Counted from the stretch's first letter, positions 18,022 through 27,427 are shown. The stretch is 64,000 nt of DNA from Flavobacteriales bacterium (GCA_017795025.1 CP051243.1:3062897-3126896); one strand, 5' to 3'. Notes: generated by a model from the sequence alone, not told the origin. A program made the numbers and translations.

Positions 18022-18552
18022 TTAATCGGTAAATCGTGGATCGGTTTCCATTTGGTGTCCGCAATTGGAGCAAGTGCGCTTTTCCTCCGAGCCATAGTAT
18101 TCCTTAAAACGCGGTAAAAAGTCTTTCTCAATATTGCTCAAATGGAAATAGGTTTCATGCAATTTATGATTGCAATTATCGCAAAACCACATTAAGCCAT
18201 CTTGATGGTCTTCTTCGCGAACGCGTTCTACCACTAAACCTACCGAACCTTCACTACGCATGGGAGAATGCGGCACCTTAGGCGGGAGTAAAAACATATC
18301 TCCTGGACCTAAATTGATGTCTACCGGCTGACCTTCATCCTGAATGCGTACGGTAATATTCCCTTCCAATTGATAGAAGAGTTCCTCCGTTTCATTGTAG
18401 TGATAGTCTTTGCGAGCATTGGGTCCCCCCACAATCATTACAATGTAATCTTCACCCGCCGGATAAAGGTTTTTATTCCCAACCGGGGGTTTTAATAAAT
18501 CTCGGTTTTCTTCAATCCACTTTTGCAGATTGAAGGGTTTCGCTACGGCCAT
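18022..18552 (-). CDS. haaO: 3-hydroxyanthranilate 3,4-dioxygenase
   Basis: 176 residues, the usual length of the bacterial enzyme, also called nbaC. This cupin opens 3-hydroxyanthranilate to an unstable aldehyde that becomes quinolinate, linking tryptophan breakdown to NAD synthesis. The Fe(II) ligands are present in YHYNETEELFY (H51, E57) and VPHSP (H95). The C-terminal rubredoxin-like metal site is complete (CDNC at 124-127, CSNC at 161-164). No other kynurenine-pathway gene is in the window. It follows the cold-shock gene by 45 bp on the same strand, an unusual partner set. Confidence 0.95.
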   Translation of the reverse strand: MAVAKPFNLQKWIEENRDLLKPPVGNKNLYPAGEDYIVMIVGGPNARKDYHYNETEELFYQLEGNITVRIQDEGQPVDINLGPGDMFLLPPKVPHSPMRSEGSVGLVVERVREEDHQDGLMWFCDNCNHKLHETYFHLSNIEKDFLPRFKEYYGSEEKRTCSNCGHQMETDPRFTD

Positions 18553-18597
18553 AGAATAATTGTTTGCAACGAAGATACATTAAAGCCGCACTAATTT

Positions 18598-19041
18598 TTA
18601 GCGCTGTACTTCCACATTAATCGCCGATGGTCCTTTTGGTCCTTTTACCGTTTCGTAGGTCACCAATTGACCTTCCTTCACCTCTTCCTTACATTGATTA
18701 ATATGTAGGAAAACGCTTTGGCCGGTTTTCTTATCCTTGATAAAACCAAAGCCCTTCGAATCATTGTAAAAGGTGATGGTTCCTTTGCGAACGTCATCTT
18801 CATCTTCTTCTCCAGCCTGACGCTCCGGAATGCCGATTTCAATGTTCTTGGCCTTTACTTTCTCTGCGGCTTCCGGTGGAGTATCGTGGAAATTTCCATA
18901 CACATCCATATAAGTGATGTTATCGCCCTTATCCCCGGAATTAGCCTTGCGCTCCTCTTTGCGACGCGCTTTTTCTTCTTTCTTTTTAGCGCGTTTCTTT
19001 TCGCGCTCTTTTTTCCCAAAGGTTTCTTGTGATTTACCCAA
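18598..19041 (-). CDS. Cold-shock-domain protein with basic N-terminal extension
   Basis: 147 residues. The first ~35 are almost entirely Lys/Arg/Glu (KKEREKKRAKKKEEKARRK), followed by an acidic linker and a C-terminal cold-shock domain (~85-147). That domain has the RNP1-like KGFGFI and RNP2-like VFLHI motifs that bind single-stranded RNA or DNA. The basic tail is typical of Bacteroidota CspA-like proteins. It starts 9 bp after the DEAD-box helicase gene, which fits a joint role in unwinding RNA structure, for example in the cold. Confidence 0.9.
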   Translation of the reverse strand: MGKSQETFGKKEREKKRAKKKEEKARRKEERKANSGDKGDNITYMDVYGNFHDTPPEAAEKVKAKNIEIGIPERQAGEEDEDDVRKGTITFYNDSKGFGFIKDKKTGQSVFLHINQCKEEVKEGQLVTYETVKGPKGPSAINVEVQR

Positions 19042-19050
19042 GTGTGTTAC

Positions 19051-20274
19051 TTATTTAGATTCTACAAAAGTGTAAGCGATACCGGATTTTCCAGCACGCC
19101 CGGTCCGTCCAACCCGATGGATATAACTGTCCATGGTTTTCGGGATTTGATAATTAATTACATGACTTACATCGTCTACGTCAATTCCTCGTGCCGCCAC
19201 ATCGGTGGCAATAAGGCATTGTAGTTTTCCGGCCTTAAAGGAGTTTAAAGCTTTTTGACGATAATTTTGGCTTTTATCACCGTGAATTTCATCGGTTTTG
19301 ATGCCAGCCTGACGAAGCTTGCGGTTAACTTTGGATACCCAGCGCTTGGTTTCGGCGAAGATGATCACCTTATCCATTTGTGGGTTTTCCAACATTTTTT
19401 TGAGCACCTCAATTTTTACATCCCCCGGGGCTAAATGAATAAGCTCCTGTTGGACGTGATCATTGCTTAAATCACCACTGCTAATTTGCAAGCGAACGGG
19501 ATCGTTTAAAATTTCGGCAATCTTGCGTTCCTGACTTTTATCCAAAGTCGCAGAGAACAGTAAGTTTTGGCGCTCGATAGGGAGCGCATCTAAAATTTTG
19601 TTGAGGTCACGCTCAAAGCCCATGTCGAGCAGACGGTCGAACTCATCAATTACTAAAACTTTTAAATGCTTAAAGCTGATGGCCCGGCGTTGATATAAGT
19701 CGAGTAAACGTCCGGGGGTGGCCACAATAAGGTCGGTAGGACGACTTGCTTTTTGCAGGTCCTTATTCATATTAGTACCGCCAATATAAACCTCACTAAA
19801 TAGTTTGAGACCTTTATTTAAGCTGCGGTACTCTTGTTCAATTTGTACGGCCAGCTCCCGGGTAGGAGCTAAAACGAGCGCTTGATGTTTCCCGGCAATT
19901 TGCTGTTGCAAGATGGGGAGTAGGAAGGCCGCTGTTTTTCCGCTTCCGGTTTTGGCAATACCTAATAAGTCGCGACCAGCTAATAGGGCCTCCAAGCTTT
20001 TTTCCTGTATTTCGGTGGGTTTTTGATACCCTTTTTGCTGGAGGAGCTCCTTCAATTTAGGATGAAGTGGACTATCCGCAAAGTCGAAGCTCGCTTCAAA
20101 ATGTTGTTCTTCCCGAGGGAGGGCTTGGTTACGAAGTTCCTGAGGGTCGAGCTTGCTCTGATTGCGCGCTTTTTCGTTTCCCCTTCCGTTGCGGGCGGGC
20201 CTTGGTTTATGGTTCTTGGTATTGGAAGGTTTCCTTCGCTTAGCGCGAGGACCTTTTGAATTTTTTGTTTGCAT
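19051..20274 (-). CDS. DEAD-box-family ATP-dependent RNA helicase (DEFD variant)
   Basis: 407 residues with both RecA-like domains: Q motif near PTEIQEKSL, motif I TGSGKT (~107-112), motif Ia PTRELAVQ, motif II VIDEFD (~207-212), motif III SAT, motif V ATDVAARGIDV and motif VI HRVGRTGRAG. Motif II reads DEFD in place of DEAD, which is common in this lineage. A basic ~45-residue N-terminal tail likely binds RNA. It is the first gene of the run to the cold-shock gene. The 320 bp upstream could hold a long 5' leader (candidate promoter at 20476-20483). Confidence 0.93.
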   Translation of the reverse strand: MQTKNSKGPRAKRRKPSNTKNHKPRPARNGRGNEKARNQSKLDPQELRNQALPREEQHFEASFDFADSPLHPKLKELLQQKGYQKPTEIQEKSLEALLAGRDLLGIAKTGSGKTAAFLLPILQQQIAGKHQALVLAPTRELAVQIEQEYRSLNKGLKLFSEVYIGGTNMNKDLQKASRPTDLIVATPGRLLDLYQRRAISFKHLKVLVIDEFDRLLDMGFERDLNKILDALPIERQNLLFSATLDKSQERKIAEILNDPVRLQISSGDLSNDHVQQELIHLAPGDVKIEVLKKMLENPQMDKVIIFAETKRWVSKVNRKLRQAGIKTDEIHGDKSQNYRQKALNSFKAGKLQCLIATDVAARGIDVDDVSHVINYQIPKTMDSYIHRVGRTGRAGKSGIAYTFVESK

Positions 20275-20597
20275 AATAGATGTTAAGAGCCCCTAAAGAT
20301 TACAGCCAAAGCCATAGGCGTTTGCAGGTTGAACTTTTCGAACCTGATTATTAAAACTGTATGAGTAGTTGGGACTTGTGATAAGTACTTTTTGTTCTCT
20401 TTTTAAATGGTGAATAAGCTATGTTCCTAGCCTAATCACTGAAGAAAACAAATACTTGTCGCTAAGAAGATGCGGCAAAAGTACGGAGAATAAATGGATT
20501 AGCACTTTATCCTATAGCCATGATCAGGACTTAGGCAGCCGCTAGCGGCAAGGAACGAGGGGGAATTTGCGTGCTAAGCTTTGACCTAATGGACGCA
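20275..20597 (-). other. Non-coding stretch between helicase and marC-family genes
   Basis: No convincing gene here. It holds a candidate minus-strand -7 element TACTTTTG at 20476-20483, which would give the helicase mRNA a leader of roughly 190-200 nt. It also holds a perfect 12-bp palindrome GCCGCTAGCGGC at 20538-20549. The marC-family gene ends at the right border without an obvious T-tailed terminator. Confidence 0.5.
20476..20483 (-). promoter_or_regulatory. Candidate -7 element for the helicase operon
   Basis: TACTTTTG on the minus strand fits TAnnTTTG. It is ~200 bp upstream of the helicase start. No clear -33 TTG was found at the usual distance, so support is moderate. Confidence 0.4.
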
Positions 20598-21173
20598 CTA
20601 AGCCATTGCGAATAAACGCACGGCATTTTCGCTAAACAACTTCACGGCAATAGCCAGTAGGATAACTCCAAATACTTTGCGCAATACATTTAGGCCGCCA
20701 TCTCCCAGTACCCGCTCCAGCCAAGCGGCGCTTTTTAGAACTCCATAAACCAAGATGGAGTTTAGGATAATGGCGATTACAATATTAATGGCTTCAAACT
20801 CGGCTCGAATCGAAACGATGGTAGTCATAACTCCCGCTCCGGCAATAAGCGGAAAGGCGAGGGGAACGATAGAGGCCGATTTAGGTTCTTCATCCTTAAT
20901 AATGGTTATACCTAAAACCATCTCTAGGGCAAGAATTAGCAGAACCAAGGCCCCAGCCACGGCGAAGGAATTAATATCAACCCCAAAGTATTTTAGAATT
21001 CGCTCGCCCACAAAAAGGAAGGCAATCATAATAGCCGCCGCTACAATACTGGCCTTTTCACTCTGAATATGGCCGACCTTTTTTCGCAGGGAAATAATGA
21101 GGGGAATGCTGCCCATAATGTCAATCACCGCAAATAGAATAAGCGTAGCCGAAAGGATTTCTTTAAGATCCAT
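20598..21173 (-). CDS. MarC family integral membrane protein
   Basis: 191 residues from the ATG at 21171-21173; a TTG five codons upstream is less likely. Six hydrophobic segments and family-typical sequence are visible (LFAVIDIMGSIPLI in the first helix, LAFPLIAGAGVMTTI in the middle). The MarC/UPF0056 family are six-helix inner-membrane proteins of unknown transport function; the old link to multiple antibiotic resistance is not supported by later work on the family. It diverges from the DUF3109 gene across a 770-bp non-coding region. Confidence 0.9.
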   Translation of the reverse strand: MDLKEILSATLILFAVIDIMGSIPLIISLRKKVGHIQSEKASIVAAAIMIAFLFVGERILKYFGVDINSFAVAGALVLLILALEMVLGITIIKDEEPKSASIVPLAFPLIAGAGVMTTIVSIRAEFEAINIVIAIILNSILVYGVLKSAAWLERVLGDGGLNVLRKVFGVILLAIAVKLFSENAVRLFAMA

Positions 21174-21441
21174 TGATGAGTTTTTCAAAATCGGCGCGAA
21201 ATTACTGCTATTTCAGCGGGCGGCAATCGGTAGAAACCCTCCGTTTATCGAATTTATTCTAGCCTTAACATGGCTCTTGGTTTTGATTCTGGTGGATTGG
21301 TTTACTTCTAGTTTTACGATACACGATAGATGCACTAGAATTAAAAAATCCTTCTATCATGACCAGTTTTAAATGAGGGGGTTATCCGGCCTAGGAAGGG
21401 TTTCCGAGAAAATGGAAGTAGGCGACTAGCTGAGTTTTTAC

Positions 21442-21470
21442 GATACTTTTTTCATTGCCAAAAAAGTATC
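21442..21470. repeat. Perfect 11-bp inverted repeat
   Basis: GATACTTTTTT (21442-21452) and AAAAAAGTATC (21460-21470) are exact reverse complements around the loop CATTGCC. It lies between two divergent genes, so it is not needed as a terminator for either. Similar 'GATACTTTTTT..GCCAAAAAAGTATC' blocks are, from memory, frequent between genes in Bacteroidota. Confidence 0.8.
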
Positions 21471-21930
21471 CAAAAAGGCTAGGCCTTTCCCTAGGTGATT
21501 TTCGCCTCACTTCAATCGGCAAAACTGTTCGGCCCTAATCGCTCCATGCTTCTTCCACCCGAGGCGGACGCAATTACGCTCAGGTCCTCACGATCACTGG
21601 GGAAAGCCCGGATGCTTCCATAGGTAAGTTTTGGAACCTAAGACCATGTTTAAGGATTAAAAAATGGGGATAGTCGTTTCCCGCCTGCCACAGCCAGTTA
21701 TGGCGGGGACGGTTTTTTCGTTTTTTATCAAGAAGAACGAAAGAAAAGAATTGTTAAAGTGAACGATACTAGCTTACCAAAAAAGCAATCTACCTCGTGC
21801 ACCGAAGCAGGAGACTACAAACATTTTAGAGGCGAACCTTCCAAGCCTTGATATTTTAGATCCTATTTAGAGCAATCAAAACCAATTCACCAATCCCCCA
21901 TTTCCCCAACCCACCAATCCCCCAAACCCC

Positions 21931-21938
21931 TAACTTTG
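21931..21938 (+). promoter_or_regulatory. -7 promoter element of the DUF3109 gene
   Basis: TAACTTTG matches TAnnTTTG and ends 4 nt before the ATG at 21943, so the transcript would be leaderless or nearly so. The upstream 40 bp are C-rich and lack a clear -33 TTG. Confidence 0.6.
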
Positions 21939-21942
21939 CCCC

Positions 21943-22518
21943 ATGATTTCAATTGACAAAACTTTGGTTTCGGATGAAGTGCTTTCGGAGCAGTTCGTTT
22001 GTGATTTACAGAAGTGTAAAGGAGCTTGTTGTGTAGAAGGCGATGCGGGTGCTCCCCTGGAAAAGGAAGAGGTGAGTATCCTAAAACAGGAATACCCAAA
22101 GTTTAAGTCCTATTTAAGGGCGGAGGGAATTGCCGCAGTTGAAAAGCAAGGAACTCATGTTATTGATCCGGTAGATGGGGAGCCAGTTACGCCCTTAGTG
22201 CATGGTGCGGAATGTGCCTATGTTGTTTTTGATGAGAAAGGCACCACTCTCTGCGGTATTGAAAAAGCTTGGCGCGATGGTAAAACGGATTTTAGGAAGC
22301 CGGTTTCCTGTCATTTATATCCCATCCGGATTCAGCGCTATAAATCTTTCGACGCTGTGAATTATCACCAGTGGCAAATTTGTTCCCCGGCCTGTGATTT
22401 AGGAAAGGAACTTAAAGTACCGGTTTATCGCTTTGCAAAAGACGCTTTACTGCGTAAATACGGGGAAAAATGGTATACCGAATTGGAAGCAGTGGCGGCC
22501 CATTTAAAAGACCGCTAA
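21943..22518 (+). CDS. DUF3109 family protein (Cys-rich, YkgJ-like)
   Basis: 191 residues. The pattern FVCDLQKCKGACCVEGDAG near residue 22-40, followed by CAYVVF, TLCGIE, SCHLYPIRI and ICSPAC, matches DUF3109 and the related YkgJ-like Cys clusters thought to bind zinc or an iron-sulfur cluster. At least eight conserved Cys are present. The biological role is unknown; the protein is cytoplasmic with no signal peptide. Confidence 0.9.
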   Translation: MISIDKTLVSDEVLSEQFVCDLQKCKGACCVEGDAGAPLEKEEVSILKQEYPKFKSYLRAEGIAAVEKQGTHVIDPVDGEPVTPLVHGAECAYVVFDEKGTTLCGIEKAWRDGKTDFRKPVSCHLYPIRIQRYKSFDAVNYHQWQICSPACDLGKELKVPVYRFAKDALLRKYGEKWYTELEAVAAHLKDR

Positions 22519-22925
22519 GCCCCTGAATCTCAGTATTTAGTTCTTAAGTTAATGATAATCAGCATTCTGCGAAAATCGACTTTTAAACCGCTCGGTTCTT
22601 TGTTACGCAGTTGTTAACAATCGGTGTGGATTATTTTCGGAAAAATCGCCGAAAATCAAGTTGGATTTTTTTTAACTCCCGCCATTCCTGCCTTTGCGGA
22701 TTTTCCACTGTTAAGGGCTTGTTAATAAATGAAGGCAAATGTGAAAAAGTAGGCGTTGCTAAGCCTTGACCCATTAGCCATATTTGTATAGCAAGCTACC
22801 CTACCTAGGGACGGGGACATCTCTACTTACAATTTTAATTTATTGAAATTCAAGGGGATATAAAATTTTCTCTAGGACTAATGGCCCCTAAAACAGGCGT
22901 TTAACTAAGAAAAACAAAGGATAAC
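22519..22925 (+). other. 407-bp region upstream of nrdB
   Basis: No gene seen. It holds a TGTGGATTA at 22625-22633, one base from a DnaA box in reverse, and a perfect 8-bp inverted repeat ATTTTCGG/CCGAAAAT (22633-22640 and 22649-22656). A CATATTTG at about 22779-22786 resembles the -7 element, with a TTG some 22 bp upstream. If that promoter is real the nrd mRNA has a leader of ~130 nt. No NrdR-type boxes or cobalamin riboswitch were recognised. Confidence 0.45.
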
Positions 22926-23903
22926 ATGTCGGAAGCAGTAGAACCCATTTTAGCAGAGAACAAGAACCGCTTTGTGCTTTTCCCAATCGAGCACCATGAT
23001 ATTTGGGAGTGGTATAAAAAGCAAGAAGCCAGTTTTTGGACTGCCGAGGAAATCGATTTACAACAAGATATTTCAGATTGGAATAGTAAGTTGAATGATG
23101 ATGAGCGTTATTTCATCAAACACATTCTGGCTTTCTTCGCTGCTTCAGATGGTATTGTAAATGAAAATCTAGCCGAGAACTTTGTTAATGAAGTTCAGTA
23201 TACCGAGGCGAAGTTCTTTTATGGTTTCCAAATTATGATGGAGAACATCCATAGCGAAACCTACAGCTTATTGATCGATACCTATATAAAGGACCGCGAG
23301 GACCGCAATCGCTTATTCCGCGCCATCGAAAATTTTGATGCCATTAAGCTTAAGGCGGAGTGGGCTCTCAAGTGGATTGAAAGTGACTCCTTTGCGGAGC
23401 GCTTAATCGCCTTTGCTGCCGTAGAAGGAATTTTCTTCTCTGGCGCTTTCTGCTCCATCTTCTGGTTAAAGAAAAGAGGTTTGATGCCGGGCTTAACCTT
23501 CTCCAATGAGTTGATTTCTCGCGATGAGGGCATGCACTGCGACTTTGCGGTGCACTTGCACAACAATCACTTAATCAATAAAGTACCGGAAGAGCGTATT
23601 AAGGAAATCATTATCAATGCCTTGGATATTGAGCGTGAGTTTATCACCGAGTCTTTACCCGTGAAGTTGATTGGTATGAACTCCACTTTAATGACCCAAT
23701 ACCTAGAGTTTGTGGCCGACCGTCTATTAGTAGAGTTAGGTTGCAGCAAGGAGTATAATGTTGAGAATCCCTTCGACTTTATGGAAATGATCAGTCTGCA
23801 AGGGAAAACCAACTTCTTTGAAAAGCGCGTTGCCGAATACCAAAAAAGCGGCGTAGTACAAGGAAGCCAGTCGAATGCGATTGAATTTGACGCCGACTTT
23901 TAA
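22926..23903 (+). CDS. nrdB: Class Ia ribonucleotide reductase, small (radical) subunit
   Basis: 325 residues, the length of eukaryote-like R2. The di-iron/radical region reads [20 protein letters not shown] near 100-120, matching the eukaryotic R2 motif whose Tyr carries the radical. The second metal half has [14 protein letters not shown] and [10 protein letters not shown]. The protein stores the tyrosyl radical and passes it to NrdA for reduction of ribonucleoside diphosphates. The C-terminal tail ends in acidic residues and Phe (EFDADF), as needed for docking to NrdA. nrdA follows after 60 bp. Confidence 0.97.
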   Translation: MSEAVEPILAENKNRFVLFPIEHHDIWEWYKKQEASFWTAEEIDLQQDISDWNSKLNDDERYFIKHILAFFAASDGIVNENLAENFVNEVQYTEAKFFYGFQIMMENIHSETYSLLIDTYIKDREDRNRLFRAIENFDAIKLKAEWALKWIESDSFAERLIAFAAVEGIFFSGAFCSIFWLKKRGLMPGLTFSNELISRDEGMHCDFAVHLHNNHLINKVPEERIKEIIINALDIEREFITESLPVKLIGMNSTLMTQYLEFVADRLLVELGCSKEYNVENPFDFMEMISLQGKTNFFEKRVAEYQKSGVVQGSQSNAIEFDADF

Positions 23904-23963
23904 ACCAACCCACACACCAAAATATAATTGCTTCTTTCCTGAGGCAGCCCCAAAACAAGATCT

Positions 23964-26459
23964 ATGTACGTAATAAAAAGAGATGGCCACAAAGAGGCCG
24001 TGAAGTTTGACAAAATCACGGCCCGGATTCAGAAACTGTGCTACGGACTGAGCAGCTTGGTAGACCCTACCAGTGTAGCAATGAAGGTAATCGAGGGTAT
24101 TTACGAAGGTGTTACCACCTCCGAATTGGATAGCCTAGCCGCCGAGGTAGCGGCAAGTATGACTACCCGTCACCCAGATTATGCCCAGCTAGCCGCACGA
24201 ATCGCGGTAAGCAACCTTCATAAAAACACCAAGAAGTCGTTTAGCGAAACCATGCGCGACCTATTCGACTATGTGAATCCACGCACCGGGAAGCACGCTC
24301 CCCTAATTGACAAGGAAGTGCTTGAGATTATTGAGAAGAATGCCGCTCTTTTGGATTCTACCTTAATTTATGATCGCGACTTTGGTTATGATTACTTCGG
24401 CTTTAAAACCTTAGAACGCTCCTACCTCTTACGCACTGGTGGTAAAATTGCCGAACGTCCTCAGCATATGTTGATGCGCGTAGCCATCGGAATCCATTAC
24501 GAGGATTTAGATGCCGCCATCGAGACTTACGACTTGATGAGCAAGAAATACTTCACGCATGCTACGCCAACCTTATTTAATAGTGGTACACCCAAGCCAC
24601 AAATGAGTAGCTGCTTCCTCATCTCTATGAAGGATGATAGTATTGATGGTATCTACGATTCCTTAAAGCAGTGTGCGCGTATTAGCCAAAGTGCCGGCGG
24701 AATTGGTCTTAGCATTCACAATGTAAGAGCAACAGGATCCTACATTCGCGGAACTAATGGTACCTCAAACGGTATTGTACCGATGTTGCGGGTATTTAAT
24801 GATACCGCTCGTTATGTAGATCAAGGTGGGGGTAAGCGTAAAGGTTCCTTTGCCATTTATGTGGAGCCTTGGCACGCAGATATTTTTGACTTCCTCGATT
24901 TGAAAAAGAATCATGGTAAGGAGGAATTGCGGGCGCGTGATTTGTTTTATGCCCTTTGGATTCCAGATTTATTTATGAAGCGCGTCAAAGAGGATGGTGA
25001 ATGGACCCTCATGTGTCCAAACGAATGTCCTGGACTTTACGATGTACATAGCGAAGAGTTCAATAAGCTTTACCTGAAGTACGAGAAAGAAGGAAAAGGC
25101 CGTAAAACCATCAAAGCCCGTGAATTATGGGGTAAAATTACCGAGTCGCAAATCGAGACCGGTACACCTTATATGCTCTATAAAGATGCGGCTAACGCTA
25201 AGAGTAATCAGCAGAATTTAGGAACCATTCGCTCCTCTAACCTCTGTACTGAGATTATCGAGTATACTAATGAAGATGAGGTTGCGGTATGTAACTTGGC
25301 TTCTTTAGCCTTGCCCATGTTTATTAAAGATGGCAAGTTCGATCACCAAAAATTGTATGAGGTAACCTATAAGGTGACCAAAAACCTAAACCGTATTATT
25401 GATCGCAATTACTATCCCGTTCCCGAGGCACGTAATTCGAACATGCGTCACCGTCCGGTTGGATTAGGAGTACAAGGTTTGGCCGATACTTTTATCAAAC
25501 TTCGCCTACCATTTACTAGCGATGAAGCCAAGGCCCTTAATAAGGACATTTTCGAAACTATTTACTTTGCTTCCCTTGTGGCTAGTAAAGACGAAGCTAT
25601 TCAAGATGGTCCTTATGAAAGCTATGAAGGCTCCCCTATTAGCCAGGGTAAGTTCCAATTTAACCTTTGGGGTGTAGAAGAAAACAGCTTAAGTGGTCGT
25701 TGGGACTGGTCGGCCTTACGCAAGGACATTAAGAAGAACGGCGTGCGTAACAGCTTAATGTTAGCGCCTATGCCTACGGCTTCTACCAGTCAGATTTTAG
25801 GTAACAACGAATGCTTTGAGCCTTACACTTCTAATATCTACACCCGTCGTGTATTAAGTGGTGAGTTTATCGTGGTAAACAAGCACCTCTTGATCGACTT
25901 GGTTCGTTTGGGTCTTTGGAATGATGAGCTTAAGAATGAAATCATTCGCAACAACGGTTCTATTCAGAATATCGACATCATCCCAGAGAACATTAAGGAG
26001 CTTTATAAAACAGTTTGGGAGCTAAGTATGCGAGACATTATCGATATGAGTGCCGAGCGTGGATACTTTATTGATCAGTCTCAATCCTTAAACTTGTTTA
26101 TGGAGAACGCCAATGTGGCTAAGCTTACCTCTATGCATTTCTATGCTTGGGAAAAAGGTTTGAAGACCGGTATGTACTACCTACGTACCAAGGCAGCCTC
26201 CGATGCCATTAAGTTCACCGTTCAAAAGCAAACCAAATCGGAAGTAGAACCGGTAGTGAACAGCAAGCAAACCGAGAAGATTTCGGATGAAGCGAAAATG
26301 CAAGAGATGAAGAAGAACATGGAGAAAGCCGCCGAGGTGGGTGAAATTCGTGCTTCTGAACTTGCGAAAAAGGTAAAAGAACAAGCGGAAATGACTCCGG
26401 AAGAGCAGTTAAGCTGCAGTCTGGATAACCCTGATGATTGTATTGCCTGCGGATCTTAG
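23964..26459 (+). CDS. nrdA: Class Ia ribonucleotide reductase, large (catalytic) subunit
   Basis: 831 residues. An N-terminal ATP-cone (~1-90) gives allosteric control. The catalytic barrel has the first redox Cys in MSSCFLIS (~215), the SSNLCTEI motif with active-site N, C and E near 425-430, CNLAS, and [13 protein letters not shown]-like phosphate binding (here [13 protein letters not shown]). The C-terminal tail CIACGS supplies the second redox pair reduced by thioredoxin. The sequence is of the eukaryote-like subclass, matching NrdB. A strong terminator follows. Confidence 0.97.
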   Translation: MYVIKRDGHKEAVKFDKITARIQKLCYGLSSLVDPTSVAMKVIEGIYEGVTTSELDSLAAEVAASMTTRHPDYAQLAARIAVSNLHKNTKKSFSETMRDLFDYVNPRTGKHAPLIDKEVLEIIEKNAALLDSTLIYDRDFGYDYFGFKTLERSYLLRTGGKIAERPQHMLMRVAIGIHYEDLDAAIETYDLMSKKYFTHATPTLFNSGTPKPQMSSCFLISMKDDSIDGIYDSLKQCARISQSAGGIGLSIHNVRATGSYIRGTNGTSNGIVPMLRVFNDTARYVDQGGGKRKGSFAIYVEPWHADIFDFLDLKKNHGKEELRARDLFYALWIPDLFMKRVKEDGEWTLMCPNECPGLYDVHSEEFNKLYLKYEKEGKGRKTIKARELWGKITESQIETGTPYMLYKDAANAKSNQQNLGTIRSSNLCTEIIEYTNEDEVAVCNLASLALPMFIKDGKFDHQKLYEVTYKVTKNLNRIIDRNYYPVPEARNSNMRHRPVGLGVQGLADTFIKLRLPFTSDEAKALNKDIFETIYFASLVASKDEAIQDGPYESYEGSPISQGKFQFNLWGVEENSLSGRWDWSALRKDIKKNGVRNSLMLAPMPTASTSQILGNNECFEPYTSNIYTRRVLSGEFIVVNKHLLIDLVRLGLWNDELKNEIIRNNGSIQNIDIIPENIKELYKTVWELSMRDIIDMSAERGYFIDQSQSLNLFMENANVAKLTSMHFYAWEKGLKTGMYYLRTKAASDAIKFTVQKQTKSEVEPVVNSKQTEKISDEAKMQEMKKNMEKAAEVGEIRASELAKKVKEQAEMTPEEQLSCSLDNPDDCIACGS

Positions 26460-26482
26460 AATCCTTTCTTTAGAAATAGTGG

Positions 26483-26511
26483 AAAAGTCGGTACTTTGTG
26501 CCGACTTTTTT
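26483..26511 (+). terminator. Terminator of nrdBA
   Basis: AAAAGTCGGTAC (26483-26494) pairs with GTGCCGACTTTT (26498-26509) around a TTT loop, with one G-T pair, and a T run follows. It lies 23 bp after the nrdA stop and just before the next ATG at 26513. Confidence 0.9.
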
Positions 26512-26512
26512 T

Positions 26513-26989
26513 ATGCTTCGAATTGCCATCTTCATATTAATCGGTCTTAGTGCTTTTGGTCAGGAAATGACCGGCGATGAGGCTATTGCCAAAGTGTATC
26601 GGGTTTTATCTTTGCAGGAGAAATCCATTCCTCAGGAGGCTAAACGAGACACCTTGTTACGAGGTGGTCCTTGGGAAGCTTTGGCTTATATCGATGCCAG
26701 TCGAACTTTTCAACCTACCGAGGAGGATTTAAATGAAGCAGTACCCGATTATTATCGGTTTAGTGCCCAAGGTTTGCTCTTTAAGTTAATTAATCCCGAA
26801 GACCATAACCAATACGGTTACGAAGGGCAATTACAATATCGTTGGGAGGGTAAAACTTTGGTGGTGCTATCTAAGGATGGTAAAACCGTTAAAGATCGCT
26901 GGGAGTTACTGTATTTAGACGCTAATTACCTCGCTTTAAAGATGGGCGACCTGCGGGTGTTTTTTACCCATACACGTCCACAAGAGTAA
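26513..26989 (+). CDS. Exported hypothetical protein (158 aa)
   Basis: The ATG at 26513 starts a signal peptide (LRIAIFILIGLSAFGQ); an alternative TTG at 26498 lies inside the nrdA terminator stem and is rejected. The mature part has no domain I know; it ends with strands (YRWEGKTLVVLSKDGK, WELLYLDANYLALKM) like a small lipocalin-like beta barrel, which is only a guess. It starts 2 bp after the terminator's T run, so transcription must either read through or begin within the terminator. Confidence 0.65.
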   Translation: MLRIAIFILIGLSAFGQEMTGDEAIAKVYRVLSLQEKSIPQEAKRDTLLRGGPWEALAYIDASRTFQPTEEDLNEAVPDYYRFSAQGLLFKLINPEDHNQYGYEGQLQYRWEGKTLVVLSKDGKTVKDRWELLYLDANYLALKMGDLRVFFTHTRPQE

Positions 26990-27005
26990 ATTAAAATAGA
27001 ACAGC

Positions 27006-27410
27006 ATGAGTGCTGAGAGACAAAACTTAGAAATTGCCAAGTTACAACGTGACATTGAGGCCCACCTGGGGCTGGGGAGTACCCAAATGATTTTTGATTA
27101 TCGCGAAACAGGTCGAGGAATGAGGTTAGATGTAATCACCGTTAACCCTCGACACAACCAATCCTTCCTATTCCATCATAGTACGGGATACGATCGGCTC
27201 GATGCTTTACAAAAGGTGCATACCTATGTTATGGACCATTATGAAAAGCAAAATTCCTATACCGTGCAATGGAGTGCTCGAGGGCTCAATGAATTACACA
27301 CTTCTTACTTCAGGGCCAAGGATATTCCTGAGGCATTGGATAAGTTAAATTTTGGTCGTGATCCTAATAGTTTGACCATTTTCAGCGTTGTATTGAACCC
27401 GATTAGTTAA
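27006..27410 (+). CDS. Conserved hypothetical cytoplasmic protein (134 aa)
   Basis: No signal or membrane segment. Features seen: an N-terminal helix (NLEIAKLQRDIEAHLG), strands around MIFDYRETGRGMRLDVITV, a central helix (DRLDALQKVHTYVMDHYE) and the final strand TIFSVVLNPIS. I do not recognise a family. It lies 16 bp after the exported hypothetical and 17 bp before the next small membrane protein, so the three look co-transcribed. Confidence 0.7.
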   Translation: MSAERQNLEIAKLQRDIEAHLGLGSTQMIFDYRETGRGMRLDVITVNPRHNQSFLFHHSTGYDRLDALQKVHTYVMDHYEKQNSYTVQWSARGLNELHTSYFRAKDIPEALDKLNFGRDPNSLTIFSVVLNPIS

Positions 27411-27427
27411 GCTGAAATTAGTACCTT

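Larger units (their letters stand above)
21174..21942. other. 770-bp non-coding island with hairpins
   Basis: No gene is credible here. It contains a perfect 11-bp inverted repeat at 21442-21470, an adjacent near-palindrome around CTAGGCCTTTCCCTAG (~21480-21496), and a CCCGCC/GGCGGG hairpin (21680-21707) followed by a T-rich run. A purine-rich stretch reading TATCAAGAAGAACGAAAG comes next (~21727-21744). The last ~60 bp before DUF3109 are C-rich and end in the promoter. The layout resembles a dispersed intergenic repeat or a decayed element. Confidence 0.55.

Noticed and set aside
21097-21372. Plus-strand frame of ~90 codons overlapping the marC-family start
   Set aside because: Its first part is antisense to a conserved membrane protein and the rest has no family signal; no promoter was found.
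22625-22656. Replication origin upstream of nrdB
   Set aside because: Only one near-match to a DnaA box and one small inverted repeat are present, with no box cluster, no dnaA gene and no AT-rich unwinding region of note.
22519-22925. Cobalamin riboswitch before the nrd genes
   Set aside because: No B12-box or core helices could be found, and this reductase is the di-iron class, which does not need cobalamin.
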